From: Chlamydoabsidia padenii
Taxonomy: Eukaryota > Mucoromycota > Mucoromycetes > Mucorales > Cunninghamellaceae
Assembly (NCBI GenBank): GCA_025330725.1
Contig: JAIWND010000013.1
Coordinates: 124,001-188,000, forward strand
DNA: 64,000 nucleotides
Direction of reading: 5' to 3'
Positions 46,291 to 60,100 of the stretch are shown piece by piece. Every line of letters begins with the position of its first letter. Within the stretch, counting starts at the first letter, position 1. A program made the translations under genes and the position numbers. The notes beneath the pieces were generated by a model. The model saw nothing but the letters and a program-made list of their open reading frames with translations, was not told the origin of the DNA and did no database searches.

Positions 46291-47139
46291 GTGAGATCAA
46301 GTGGGTGAATGACTTGTTGTTATTGTTGTTAATAAAAAGTCGTAGTTGGTATATAATTGTGTATGTTGAGGTCGGTTTATCTATGGCAAGAGAGGCAAGT
46401 AAGTTTGAGTTGGTAGCATTCTTTTGTTCGTTTCATTCTTTGCAACTTACATTGTTGGCATAAAGTCAAATCTCCTTGTCTTTTTCAAGAATTCAAAACA
46501 AGGAATGAGAGGAAGGAAGGTAAGCAATAAAGTAATAAGTGGTGTCTTTATAAGTAAAAAGGGTTGATTTTTTTTTACAAATAGAGGCGAGTAAAGAAAG
46601 AGAAAAGAAAAAGAACCCTCTTTTTTTTTTTCTTGTTCTCTTTCTTATAAATGGGAAATTCAACCCCGCAAAGGAAAATGGAAAAAGCGTGGGTGGATTT
46701 GGTCACCAGAAATGATCGGCAAAACTCTAATTTCAATATCCGAGTGTGAGGGGGGGGGGCGGGAGGAGGAAAGAAAGCATGCTGAGGGTAACCAATGTGT
46801 CTTGTCATCATAGTATTAAAGAGTCCACAGAAGGTATCCCATGATAAACGTTGAAAGTTTGAACCATTCATGCTTCGGTTCCCCACCTCCCCCCCCTTTG
46901 CACCCTTGTTAGATTTCCTTTTTGAGACACGTGCACCACCTGGAAGGAACAAAGCACCCTGTTTTGGAAGTAACGGCTTGTAGCCTACAATAGGTATTGA
47001 CACACCCTTCCCCCGTGCACGTCCATCACACTTCATACACACTTGACATATGTATTACACATTGACAAAGACATAAACTACATCATACACACATTTTTAT
47101 TAAACCAAAAAAAAAAAAAAAAAAAAAAAAAAGTTTAAT
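46291..47139. other. Upstream region of zinc-finger gene
   Basis: A 155-residue minus ORF at 46575-47042 has no recognisable domain and reads through T tracts, so it is left out. Elements AAATTCAACCCCGC (46656-46669) and TTTCAATATCCGAG (46731-46744) resemble the recurrent motif. The GRC3 3' end has a run of about 25 A (47108-47132). Confidence 0.5.
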
Positions 47140-49412
47140 CTATATCAAAGGACCAACCAGACCAATTGTTCTTTTGACCCGATTATAGGAAAGCGGAGTG
47201 ATCAGGAGATTGTCATCGCGTTGTACAGCCAGGCCGTAACATGTTGTTGTTGCTGGATCTGGTCGGCTTGTTATTGGTGGTGGTAATGATGATGATAATA
47301 GTGAAGGTGATGGTGAAGACTGTTGTTGGTTCTTGAATTCATCCTTTTCGATCATAACAAGTTCATCATTGTCGTCGTCGTCTACTTCAATGTTGCTGCC
47401 CTGGTTCCTTTCCATCGAGCCCACCAAACCTACCAAAGTTCCGTCCAGCTGCCATTCGGGTACCTGCCACCATGGCGTTCCTACTTGTCCAAAAGTATTT
47501 TGGTCATGATAAAGGTATGATTTCAGCATCAAGTCTTGGTGCAGCTGTGGTGGGTATATTTGATCATTGCTTGGTAATGAGATTGGTTGGAGGACGGTGA
47601 GTCGACTGGACATCATCATGTCGTTAATAATGTCGTTTGGTGGCGGGGTGAAGGTGTACACTTGAGTAGGATGTACCGTATTGAATAAGTGGGCTAGTTG
47701 ATTGGAATCCTTGGTGTTGATGATTAAAGGAAGAAGGTGATAATCGCTAAAGTACCGGCCTTCCTTTGCAATCTTGAGCCATTCATTACTGGTTTGCTTG
47801 TATGTTTCCAAAAGTTGATCGAAGCATTGTTGGTAGTAGGATGATGTGGTGGACGTAAATGTTGGACCGAGAAAAAAGCTGTCTTTAGGTTTATAGTGAG
47901 GACGAGTGAAGTTCGGTCCAAGAAGAGGTGTCTCGATAATGTGCAAAGACATCAAACCTGGAGGAGTAAATTCGGGCTGTCCTACATTAGTATCCAAATA
48001 GGCCACACGCCGATGGCTTTAAATAAATTAAGATTAGCATTCATGGCGTTGTATTATAAAACAAAAAAGTTTCCTCCACTACTATACTAACTTACGTTTT
48101 TAACAAGCGATTGATCATATATTGCGTGAATGATGATTTTCCCACAGTTTGACTTCCATAGACCAAAGACATTGATGGTAACAAATGATCTAGACATGTG
48201 GATGTCTTAATTTTCCTTTTTCCTTCCTGCTTGTTTTTATTACCTTTTTCGTACTGCAATAGCAGATCAACACTGACAGACCAAGATTTAGGTTGTTCCA
48301 ATGCCTTGATTCCAGGAGTTTCATTGATTATCTATATAGTTGGTGTTCATTAGTATCATTCATTACGCCCCTCCCCTTTTGTTTCTTACAGGGTGGAATG
48401 CATCAATGTCTTCATAGAAAGGACCATCATTAATGATATACCCATCCAAAGTCCCAAGATCAAAGAAGTTTGCTCTTGTAACCAATCTATCCACACCACA
48501 CCAATCAAGGTTCTTCACCACCAGGATTGTTTCCAATTCACCGAGATTTGACTTTATAGGTTCGAGTAATTTGTCCATGTCATTGAAAGATGATTCGAGG
48601 GTTGTTGATGGTGTTGTTGTATGTACCTTTTCATATGGTATTGATTTAACGGTGCATAAAGACGATGGCTTTGCTGAAAACACCGGGAAGAAGGGTATAA
48701 CCTGACAGATATTATGGGCCACTTGCAATTGGATAGGATATTGGACGTCGGCAGAGATAGTGGCACCGTTGATTTCGATGGATCCAGCAAGTACACCTAC
48801 CAACACATAGCCAATAAAAACCAATTTCTAGTCAAAGGTTTAAGGATTAGTATAAAGTCAGTCTTTTTTATTATTATTACCCCGACTCCATTACCTGGGT
48901 TTTTTTTAAGCCAATACAGTAGCATGATTCGTTTTCATGCATGAAAATGAAAACATTTTCGGATGAATATGTAGACACTGAAGAGGGATCCATTATCAGG
49001 TCAGAGCTAGTAAATAAAGCATGTTAGGTGGGATCATTTTGTTGTAAGCCTTGTCTTTTTGACTACTACTTACTTTTCCTTGCCCCTTGCTGATTCAGTG
49101 GATGATGGTGTAGGTGAAGGCGGTGCTGCTGGTGAAGTTACCCCTGAGGTGGATTTTGTCGTCAAGATGTTATCACCATGTTGGCCAAATATGTTGCTCG
49201 GTAATCGTAAACTAAAGGTTGGAATTTCCACACATTGAAGGCGTTTCAATGTTGACCTTTTCAGCCTCATGGCTATATGTAACAAGGCAAACAATGATTT
49301 CGTAAGGAATCCACTTTTTTTTCTTGATGTTTTTACCTAAAGATTCTTTTTCCTCTTTTCGTTTGCCGAGAGTAGTTTGTATTCTGTGTTCATCGTTTGT
49401 TCCTGAGGACAT
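47140..49412 (-). CDS. GRC3: Polynucleotide 5'-hydroxyl-kinase Grc3/NOL9
   Basis: Seven exons start at MSSGTNDEHRIQTTLGKRK (49412) and end at TAG 47140. The Walker A motif is VYGSQTVGKSSFTQYMINRL (exon 6). It is followed by RRVAYLDTNVGQPEFTPPG (Walker B-type block with the family's DxGQxEF pattern) and PLLGPNFTRP, a Grc3/NOL9 signature. The N-terminal half contains GVLAGSIEINGATI, the beta domain of this family. The final exon adds a long C-terminal domain with an Asp-rich insertion. Grc3 phosphorylates the 5'-OH end during ITS2 processing of pre-rRNA with the nuclease Las1 and acts in transcription termination in yeast. The Asn in DTNVGQ, where an acidic/proline residue is usual, deserves alignment. 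Confidence 0.9.
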
Positions 49413-49426
49413 ATTATCGGTAACCG

Positions 49427-49461
<35 letters not shown>

Positions 49462-49729
49462 GGGAAGAGGAGGAAAGAAAGTTACGGGGGAAAGTCAGGC
49501 CAAGAAAAAGAAAAATTCGGCCATGAAAGGTCACAGAGGCCGTGGCGGCGGGGTTGGAAATGTAAAATTCAAGCAACGAATCAGAATTCAAGCATAAAGT
49601 TGCCTGGTTGAGGATATGAGAGGACAATTGAAAAGATGATGTTTATTTGATAGTAAAATGTATATAATAAACTAATTCTAATACAGGTATAGAAGTTAAA
49701 AGTAAAAGTGTATATGTTAAGGAATTAAA
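49413..49729. other. Upstream region of GRC3
   Basis: A 33-base A tract (49427-49459) lies only 15 bp upstream of the GRC3 start. No gene was seen. Confidence 0.5.
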
Positions 49730-51853
49730 CTACTCCAAATTGATGTTTGCCATGATTGTTGGTACGGCGTCGCGGTAAGAGGTGTGTCCATCCAAGTCCA
49801 AAGCCATGTTTTCAATACCATCAAAGAGAACAGGTTCCAAACCACTGACATCAGTTTCCAAAGAATGAAGTCGATAGACATATGCTATATATATAGTTAA
49901 TAAAAAAAAAATCGGTGTGAGCTGGAAACCATCTAATATACCCACCTTACCTAATACCCAATCGTCCTTGGTATAACAGTTAACGAATCGACCAGCAACC
50001 ACCGATTTAGCATTAGTCCACAGTTCCTCATCATCACTTGGTACAGGTGCTCCCATTATCACGACATGATGGATGGCCCCATGTATATTCCGGCGATGCA
50101 ATTCTTGTAAGCACTGCCAAATAACCAAACTACCACAGCTGTATCCGATCTAATGAGATCCAGTCCTATAAAAAGTCAGTAAAACCATTACAAATCTCCC
50201 CCATGTCAAATTAGTTCTTACCAGATTACAAGGTCGGTTCCCCTGTACCCTTTCTTCCAAAGTGTCAGCCAATACTAATATAAAGAATGAGATGACATTT
50301 ATAAAGATAAATATAAATATTATATACCTACCTATCCCAGCTTTTTTACTTCTATCAACAGCAATCTGCCAAGGATCATCAATAATATCAGCCACCTTGA
50401 GTAAAGCAGCAGGAAGAGCAACGGCAGCAAAGAAGGCTTGTAGAGCGGTTTGTTTTGCCACCTCCAAGCCAGCATACTTGAGGGCTTGATTGGTAAGGAA
50501 TCGTCGAAATGCATAGCCTAGTTCTTCTAATGTCTTCTTTTCGTATTCAAGACAAAATGTATCAATTCCTTGTCGATCATTTTTAAACGTTTCGATCCAA
50601 GGTGTCTATGACATAAAAAGAGGTGAGCATATAAAGTGAAAGAGTGTATGTATTACTGTTTCTTACCGTAGTTTCATTCGAATCATCCAACAGAAACCCA
50701 GTAACACAAATGGTTGCCTAAAAGATAATAATAATAATAAAACAAGTTGTATTAGCATAACATACTTCACTATCCTCTCCCCACCTAACTTACCGTCAAG
50801 GTAGGTATTGGAGGTATATCTTTATCCACCAATATTTGTTTGAATCCAAATTCAGACAACCCTTGGGTTCTTCGATGCATTTTAAAACCTGCCAAACCAC
50901 CGCCTATCAATATAACAAGTACTTCAATTACTGTTGATCTTTTTACGTTCATGTTTCCTATTGTTGTCATACCTGTAAGACCAAAGAGACTTGTGACCAG
51001 AGCGATCCCGCCTGCAGTGGCAAAAAACGTGGCACCAGTAAGTCCAACAAGGAAAGGAGCCAATAAAGGAGCTGCCAAACCACCGGTTAAAGCTGCCACA
51101 AGAAGAGACCGAGAGTGTGAGAGAGAGAGAGTGAATATAAATTAATTATATATAATCTTACCAATCACCGCTCCACCACCCACCACACCAGCACCAGTAG
51201 CCAACCATCGAAATAACTTTTTTTTGCTATTGTTGTCGTTCATTGATAATTGTGCCGAGGAGTTCATTTGAGAAGATCGGTCTTCAGTATCAGCGCCTTT
51301 AGATTTTTCTTGAAGGGTAAAGTACATTTGTTGTCCAAGGCTTTTTTCCACTACAGTAAGCTCTGTTCCTTGTAATCCCATTTCTTTGGTCAGCAAACAG
51401 AGGAATTGTCGTGTTCGTGCATCGTATATCATGTTAGCAGGTACTTGTTGGTCCCTAAAGAAGAAGTCAGTTAACTTGTAAAGACGTGATGATATCAGCT
51501 TACTTGGTTGCTTCTTGATCCATGTTCAAAGCAGTAGACAATAATCCCAACAAGACATCAATTCGAAGATCCATAGGTTTGGTGACAAGTTCAAGAGCCT
51601 GCTGTAAGGATAAAGAAGATATGGCATCTAGAAAAAGTAGAGTGTCAGTACCAAATAGTAAAAAGTATAGCGATCAGGGCTTACCTTTATCTTCAGGACG
51701 GAGTCCAATACGAAGAAGTGTCTTTTGCCAATGAGGTATAGTCCAGTCAGCACCTAATTTGTATTCGTATTCCACCAAAATAAACTGTACAAGACGAGCC
51801 ACAGCCAGTTTTTGATCGTGCGACCAATCTTTAATGGACGTGGAAGTGGTCAT
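49730..51853 (-). CDS. DUF726/TMCO4-like alpha/beta-hydrolase membrane protein
   Basis: About ten exons from MTTSTSIKDWSHDQKLAVA (51853) to TAG 49730. A Gly/Ala-rich hydrophobic region (WLATGAGVVGGGAVIG; TGGLAAPLLAPFLVG; TFFATAGGIALVTSLFGLTG) gives two or three membrane segments. It is followed by ATICVTGFLLDDSNETT and the nucleophile elbow IGYSCGSLVIWQCL (GxSxG). Then come VVIMGAPVP and VAGRFVNCYTKDDWVL with the acid, and a His near LDLDGHTSY. Together these are the DUF726 family pattern (TMCO4 in animals, Mil1 in yeast). It is probably an esterase or lipase acting at a membrane. Its substrate is unknown. All three triad positions appear present. Confidence 0.88.
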
Positions 51854-51913
51854 GAGAGTAGAGAGGAAAAGAAAGAAAAAGGAAAATAAAGAAATGAGGT
51901 GAAATACTACCTT

Positions 51914-51931
51914 ATTTTTTAAAGTTCCGAC
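51914..51931 (+). promoter_or_regulatory. TTTAAAGTTCCGACC element
   Basis: TTTTTTAAAGTTCCGACC, a weaker match to the recurrent element, lies 61 bp upstream of the DUF726 start. Confidence 0.3.
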
Positions 51932-52273
51932 CAGTTACACGAACTTTGGCACTTTTGGAAAAGCAGGAGAAAGGTCCTTGCTACACTAATAATGAATAGA
52001 AAGGAGTATTGTATTATGGATGAATGAGATGATCGGAAAAAGTCTTCCGTTGATTTCTCTCTATCTTGCCTAGTTGAGTGATACCTGTTTTATATAAATA
52101 GTAACTTTTGCCTTCCGGGCCAACTGTGTTCCGAGTTGTGTTATGATCGTGGCTATGCCCCCCTCCCTTCACTTGATATAACACAGTTAAGCAATCAAAC
52201 ATTACTAACCAATAGTTCGTTCAAATATGTACTGGTTCAAAAACTTTGATACAAAATGCTTCCCCTTCAGTCT

Positions 52274-52293
52274 GGGGTTTGAAACCCCGACTC
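52274..52293. promoter_or_regulatory. GGGGTTTGAAACCCC near-palindrome
   Basis: GGGGTTTGAAACCCCGACTC, a palindrome except for its centre, lies about 80 bp upstream of the HAD phosphatase start. It has the same TTTGAAA core and CCCCGAC edge as the recurrent element. Confidence 0.45.
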
Positions 52294-52370
52294 GCTGGGG
52301 ATAAAATAGACCGATTTTTTTTTTGTGCTTTGTGCTTTTTCTTTTCTTTACCTTTATTCTTTCTCTCAAC

Positions 52371-53397
52371 ATGATCAACCCTCGCATCACTCACTGTATC
52401 TTTGATATGGTAAGTAAACAAAACAAATAAATTCTTATACAGCTGATAAGTATATAGTCTAACTAGGATGAATGCATTGTTTGAAAAGGATGGATTGTTA
52501 TTAGATACCGAACGTGTCTATACCGAAGTAACTCAAGAAATTCTGGATAAGTACGCCAATGGAGCCAAGTTTACCTGGGATGTCAAAAGTCGACTTATGG
52601 GACGTACTGGTGATGAAGTAAGTGGTGGTGTCGTATTATTGCAAAAGATAACCAACCTTCTCTCTCTCTCTCTCACTTATAGAGTGCAAAAATGGTAGTG
52701 GACACATACAACTTACCCATGACCGTCCAAGAATACCTTGATATCACCGCCAAGATCCAACACGAAAAGTTCCCTTTGGTAAGACCTCTTAAAGGTGTCG
52801 AACGTCTCATCCGCCACCTTCACATGCACAAGATCCCCATTGCGGTAGCTACTTCATCTACACGATCCAAATTCGAACTCAAGACGTCGCAAAATCAAGA
52901 ACTGTTTGCCCTGTTTGATTTTATTGTGTGTGGTGATGATGATGGGATCAAGAACGGTAAACCTTCTCCGGATCTCTTTTTGGTGGCTCAACAACGGTTA
53001 GGCAACCCTCCTTCTGATCAATGTCTGGTGTTTGAAGATGCTGTCAATGGTGTACAGGCGGCTTTGAATGCGAACATGCATGTGAGTGAATGAAGGATAT
53101 ACTATTCCCACTTACTGATCACTCTTTTTGTTGTTGTTGGACATTTAGGTCATTTGGATCCCTGATGAAAATATTCTAAATTTGTCCACTGATGGAGAAA
53201 CTCACGGTGCTACTCAAGTATTGACTTCCATGGCTGAATTTGATCCAATGGTAAGGATGATAAGAAGAATAGATCAATGCGTACTATAGGTGTATACTGA
53301 TATTACTTCTTTTTTTTTTTGCATAAATTAGACATTCGAATTGCCTGCTTTTGGTCCCAAAGGTCCCGAAGTCATCTCCCACGCAAACTTGGCTTAA
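52371..53397 (+). CDS. HAD phosphatase (HDHD1/Gpp1-like)
   Basis: Five exons (52371-52409, 52489-52617, 52683-53081, 53149-53250, 53332-53397) give 244 residues. Motif I is ITHCIFDMDGLLLDTE (both catalytic Asp present). Motif II is IAVATSSTRSKFELK, motif III the Lys in IKNGKPSPDLFL, and motif IV CLVFEDAVNGVQAA. A helical cap (MGRTGDESAKMVVDTYNLP) makes it a subfamily I HAD, closest to pseudouridine-5'-phosphatase (HDHD1) and related sugar-phosphate phosphatases. It is a cytosolic Mg2+-dependent phosphatase; the exact substrate is open. The first intron uses the acceptor GAAAAG|GATGG. An ORF beginning inside that intron (52468) is a false start. Confidence 0.92.
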
Positions 53398-53751
53398 AAA
53401 CTAGTTGACTTTTATCATATAGGATAGAATTATCTCATTATCATACACACTTGAATAATAATAATAATAATAAAAAAACTGGGTTGATCCATTAACACAC
53501 ACAATAAAGTAAATCACTGACCAAATGCCAGCACTGTCTTTTATATATATATATATGGGTCATCATTCCACGTCGTACATATACACGTGATACCAACCTA
53601 CCTAGTTATATACACAAGACAAGGTGTAAAAAAAAAAAAAAAAAAGTTCTTTATTGGGGTTTAAATAGGGAATTCAAAATATATAACTAAATAAGAGGGA
53701 GGGAGAGGGACATGGATTTCTATGATATAAAACAAGGAGAGTAGGAGGAGA
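53398..53751. other. Convergent 3' intergenic region
   Basis: It contains an AATAATAATAATAAT run (53454-53471), a TA run (53542-53555) and an A tract (53628-53644). No gene was seen. Confidence 0.6.
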
Positions 53752-55384
<1,633 letters not shown>

Positions 55385-55506
55385 TTAAAGGAGTAAAAGA
55401 GAGGGGATATATACAACCGCTAGATCAAGTTGCTTTTTGGTGTCGGGAAAGTAGAAAGAGACAAAAAAAAAAGAGAGAAAGACAAAAAAAAAAGAGAAAG
55501 TTTACA

Positions 55507-55524
55507 ATTTTGAAATCCCGTCCT
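55507..55524 (+). promoter_or_regulatory. TTTGAAATCCCG element
   Basis: AATTTTGAAATCCCGTCC lies about 155 bp upstream of the SRPK start codon. Confidence 0.4.
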
Positions 55525-56235
55525 TCGCGGTGCAGTCACTGCCTTTTTAAATAAAAGTATCATACCACCGTCTTATATATAGTTTGTAAGATACGTATCA
55601 ATAACCTTTTTCAGAATGTAAATCAATCATCCAATTCAAGTTTGAGCATAGATTGGCTTTCACATTGAATGAATGTGATCCATCACGTCTGTCTTTTTCT
55701 TTGGCTGTACTTATTTGTATGGTAGACGCAAGGCCTTTATTTTGAGTGGTCTCACTTTTAATATGATTTATGCGAGTGAACTATAATTCTATGTTATAAT
55801 GATCATATAGATTGTCAAAATAAAATAAAATATGAATTTGAGAGGAGAAAGGCAAGTTTATACAGGATCGCAAAGATTCATACCCATTTCCTTTTTTGTC
55901 ATTATGGACCCTTGACCACATTTCAAAACCCGACATTCTTTTCCCGAAAATTCAGGGGTATACTTTCTTTACCACATAGAACACACTAGTTACTGCAGTT
56001 ATTGAATGAGACGAGCGATTAGATTAGTAATGTAGGTATCACTTGATACCTTTTTTTTTTTGTTCTATATCAGTTTAAAGTTTCTATCATGTCGATTCAT
56101 TGTTCATACTTTTACTTTTTAACTTCTTTTGGATGATTCTGATTTATGGTAAGAATTACATACATATCAGAAATGATTGATCCGACCGATCATGCATCTA
56201 TGTGTAGCGGGTTTCCTTCCCTCGGGAGTCGTGTA

Positions 56236-56317
56236 CCTCCCCTTTCTGTCATTTTAGCCGGAGCACAAAGAATGACTCCGCTTGCAGGACCCCCCTAGTG
56301 ACAGAAAAAAAGGGGGG
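56236..56317. other. Nested inverted repeat
   Basis: An outer arm CCTCCCCTTTCTGTCATT (56236-56253) pairs with TAGTGACAGAAAAAAAGGGG (from 56296), with core CTGTCA/TGACAG. Inside it CGGAG (56259-56263) pairs with CTCCG (56276-56280). The segment is more GC-rich than its surroundings. It could be a MITE remnant or a structured transcript. Neither is shown. Confidence 0.45.
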
Positions 56318-56757
56318 CCCGTTTTAGTAAAACAATGAATGATTTTGAAAGATCTCGTCATTCAATTTTCTAGCCTTTTTCTTTCTTGGAGCATTAAAAA
56401 AAACAATGTGATTCGACTCTATATAGGGCTTCCTCAGACATTGTAATAATACATACACACATGTTTTGAAAACATGAGGACTTTTCGAAACTTTAAGTTT
56501 ATTTTACATTGTCAACTTGAGCACCTGTCGTAAAATAAGATTTAACAGAAATTAGAAAAAAAAAAAAAAAAAAAAAGTCAATTTTTCAGGTACCACATTA
56601 CCAAAGCATTACACTGACCCCCAAAAAAACCTTAATTTACACACCGCAAGAGGAAGACCCAAAAACGTGATAATATATCCAATTCGTCAAACAAAAGATT
56701 TTTATTTACAATAAGAAGGGAGTAAATAGCATATGCTAAACTAGAAATGCATTTATA

Positions 56758-59356
56758 CTAGAACCGATTTGAGTAAGAGTCCACAAAATCCACCATACCT
56801 GGACGCAGTTTATCAGCCGTTGTTAGTATTACCAAGAAGTCTTGCCAAGATGTGATTCCCACAGCATCCATCATTCTTTGCACAATGTCCTGTTGATGAG
56901 ACGGTGATACGATGTTTGACTGTAAATATGTTGTATTAGAAGAGGAGAGTACTGAGGACGTACCTGGAGTATTTGGTGCGGTGTTGTTGGTATTGTTGCT
57001 GGTATTTGTTGGAATGACATCGGGTGTAGTTGAGTGTGGTATTGATGGTGATGATGTTGTTGATGATGATGCCTTGGCGAGAATTGCACTCGTTTCGACT
57101 TCAATGAATTTCACCAAACATGTTGCCCGTTTGATGAGACCCCTTCGCCATTGTCGTATATAAGGTTCACGTAGTCGACATGGAAGCTGGAATGTTTCGT
57201 CGATCAGTGCTTTCACCATAGGTGATACTGCTTTGGTGGTTTGGAGGGTAAAAGGTCGCCTGAGTATAGACAAAGCTTGATAAGTATGACAAGAGATTTG
57301 GATCGATCTTTTTTTTTATTTTTATTTTTTTAAAAAAAAGGAACTTACTTTTGTGCTGCTTCATTATTCGCCTTGTTGTACCCACCAGAAGTAGCATATG
57401 CATAAACATCATCCTCCAGTCTAGCCAAAAATGAATCATGCCATTGGTAAACCAGACGTCGATAACCAGGTTGAAGAATTGTTTGCTTGATTTGTAGTTT
57501 GGTTAGATCCACAAGAGTCGTCGGTAAAGGCGATTTCAGGACAGCTGTTTCCAATCTTATCTTTGTATCTTCGATATCCTAACCATATAATAAAATGAAG
57601 TCAGTATTTACAATCGTGACAGAATTCATCTACTTACCTGTAGCAAAAGTCCTTGTAGGTAAAGATCAGGCATGTATTTGTGATGTTTTCGTGCATGACT
57701 TGATCGACTTCTTTCCTCTGGTGATAAAAATAAGGCCAATATGTTGATCAAGATGTTCACCGATGTCAGGCTTTTTCCAATCAGCAAGGTAGATCCATAG
57801 GTTTGTAAATGAGATGTGATCATCCTATTAATTAATAAAAAGTGGAAGGTGGATGAGTCCACATAGTCATTCCTCTTGGGATGGTGTATATGAATACTTA
57901 CTGGACGAGAAAATCAACATCAACAACAGGTTTAGTATCCTTGGCCAACAGAGTATGTGTTATCTATGAAGGGAGAGATTGATTGATTGTCCATACAAGT
58001 TCCACATGTTCTCCCCATTAATTCCTTACCTTTGGCCATTCTGTTGGGAGGGAGACAGATTCCAGATCCATGATTGATTGTATGAGAGGGAAGAGATGTA
58101 TATTAGCAAAATAATCCAGAGCCACCGACCAAGACTATATATATATATATATTAAAAAAAAAGTTGATTGAGTGATCAAGTGATAATCAGTAAACATGTT
58201 CAACTTACAGTGTTGAGACGACGATAGACCTTTCGAAGTTTAATCAATACATCAATGAGTTGTCGAGGTACACGTTGAGACAAAACCTTGAAATATTGTG
58301 AAAAGTTTCGAAGATACCGTACCGGGACCACCATGACGAGAGCACACAGTGATTTGGAGCAAGGGTCTTGGAATAAGAATGCCGTACAAATCAAACCCTG
58401 CCGATGAAGAACAAGCCATTTGGGTTCAATATCTGACAGAGTTCGACCCATTTCACCATTGAGCACCTGTCGAGCAATTGTAGTTAGCAATTGAGTATCC
58501 ATGGGTTCACCAGACCATGCTTTGCTGACTTTGGGTCCCACCACATTTGACCATTGCACCAAGAGGATCGCCGAGAAGAAGCACGAGTCAAATAATTGAG
58601 TCATTGTATCAGTAGCGGATCGTGGGGATTTGGATTTGACTGATTCTATTTTAAAAAAGAGACAAGACATTTAATTTAAAAAGAAGGCAACAAATGATGA
58701 TTATCATTATTACCGTTAGCAGCGTCATATAAAGCAACCACCGCTTCAGAAGGACCATCGATAGGTGGAGGTAAAGCAGGAAATACTGTATCCAATGTAG
58801 TGACGGTGGCTGATAACGTTGCTAAAGCCATAGGTGATATGAGTGGTGATACCACGTTTTCGGATACCACAGATGAGGTAAGAGGATCGCCGTGTTGGAA
58901 GACGGGTGACTTTATGAAATGGTGGTGATGATGGTGGCGGGACTTTTTCCGATGCATGTCAGTCGATTCAGGTGTATCGTTGCTATTACTGCTATTGTTG
59001 TTAAAAGTCGGTTTTTTCTCCAAGGTGGGTGGCAAACTGGTGTTGTTGTTGTTATCATGTTGATTATTGTCGCTTGATTGCTTCAAAGTGTTGGTCACAT
59101 CAGAAGAGGATGATGTCGACAAACAAGTAGTGTTGTTCCCAGAAGGTGTATGTAGGTGACTTTTGTTGGAGATTAATGTTGGCTTTCTTTCGTCAGGCTT
59201 GTTGGAGAATCCACCTCCATCACTAGGATTATGACCACTACCAGTAACAACAGCCGTTGTAGTAATTTCTAGAGGCTGGATGGCTGTTGTTGTTTCTGTT
59301 GCTTTTGATTTCGTCAATCGTGCATGTTTTGAAGAGGGATCGTACGAATGAGACAT
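56758..59356 (-). CDS. C9orf72-like DENN-family protein
   Basis: Seven exons (59356-58714, 58645-58209, 58134-58030, 57963-57902, 57824-57638, 57578-57349, 57259-56758) close in phase to 721 residues. The first 225 residues are a disordered Ser/Asn/His-rich extension. The folded part follows human C9orf72 block by block: FFSAILLVQWSNVVGPKVS, TIARQVLNGEMGRTL, MITSHLQTYGSTLLIGK, ILALFLSPEERSR, KYMPDLYLQGLLLQ, VKALIDETFQLPCRLR, ATCLVKFIEVE and TTADKLRPGMVDFV. A Ser/Thr/Asn insertion of about 75 residues splits the C-terminal DENN part. In animals C9orf72 acts with SMCR8 and WDR41 as a GAP for small GTPases in autophagy and lysosome control. The same role here is inference. The human block comparison is from memory. 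Confidence 0.85.
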
Positions 59357-60100
59357 GAATTCACCAGATAGAGTGGGTGTTAAAAAAAAAAAAGAGAGAG
59401 AGAGAGAGAAGAGGATTAAAGAAAGACAACCGAAATCATTAAAAAGTACATTTTAAATCCCGCTTGATGTAGGGAATTCGAATCCCCCTCTTCATTACAA
59501 GAGTTGGCGTTCATCCCTTACACAACTTTAATTCTTACGGTAGCTTTGGGTCATGATAATTTTTTTCTTTTGAGCTCCATGTTGTAAGACTGGGGATTTG
59601 ACTTGATGTTTCTTTTGTTAAGTGATGATGTCGGATGTTGAATCCATCATCAATGCCTAAATGACAGAGGAAGCAATCACCAAGCTGACCAAAAAAGAGA
59701 AACATGGATAGAGCATAAAATGAACGTAATCATTGGTAGCATGGTGTTTTAATACAAGTGTTGGAAATGATAAAAAAAGCACAAACGAAGGATCCTTACT
59801 CGTTATGCATATTTATTGAATCCCCGCCCTACACAAATCCAGACATCCCTCTTATCTAATCATCTTATGACATCGATTCAAGCAACAACACAGTATCGTT
59901 ATATCCAGATTCTAAAACCGTATTTGATCACATACTACCTAACGACATTGCCCCTGTAATAAACAATTCTATCTTGTCCAATACCACTTTTACCCCACAT
60001 TTTTAATTCATCCTGATGAAATCCAACCCTTTTTTATTGAATTCCCGACCTGGTGTGGTCAAGTGAAAAAACAACCTACATACATATGATATAACTAATA
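59357..60100. other. Upstream region of C9orf72-like gene and PFK-2 3' flank
   Basis: Contains ACATTTTAAATCCCGCTT (59449-59466, about 95 bp from the start), AATTCGAATCCCCC (59475-59488), TTGAATCCCCGCCC (59817-59830) and TTGAATTCCCGACC (60038-60051). All are related to the recurrent element. No gene was seen. Confidence 0.5.
59449..59466 (+). promoter_or_regulatory. TTTAAATCCCG element
   Basis: ACATTTTAAATCCCGCTT lies about 95 bp upstream of the C9orf72-like start codon. A second, weaker copy follows within 10 bp. Confidence 0.4.

Noticed and set aside
46575..47042. 155-residue minus ORF
   Set aside because: No domain or codon bias, it reads through T tracts, and it overlaps the upstream region of the zinc-finger gene.
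52468..52488. ATG inside intron 1 of the HAD phosphatase as the real start
   Set aside because: It would replace the DxDG motif. Splicing from 52409 to 52489 restores FDMDGLLLDTE exactly.
52371..53397. HAD genes at 40782 and 52371 as a duplicated pair
   Set aside because: They differ in motif I, cap and intron positions and belong to different HAD groups.
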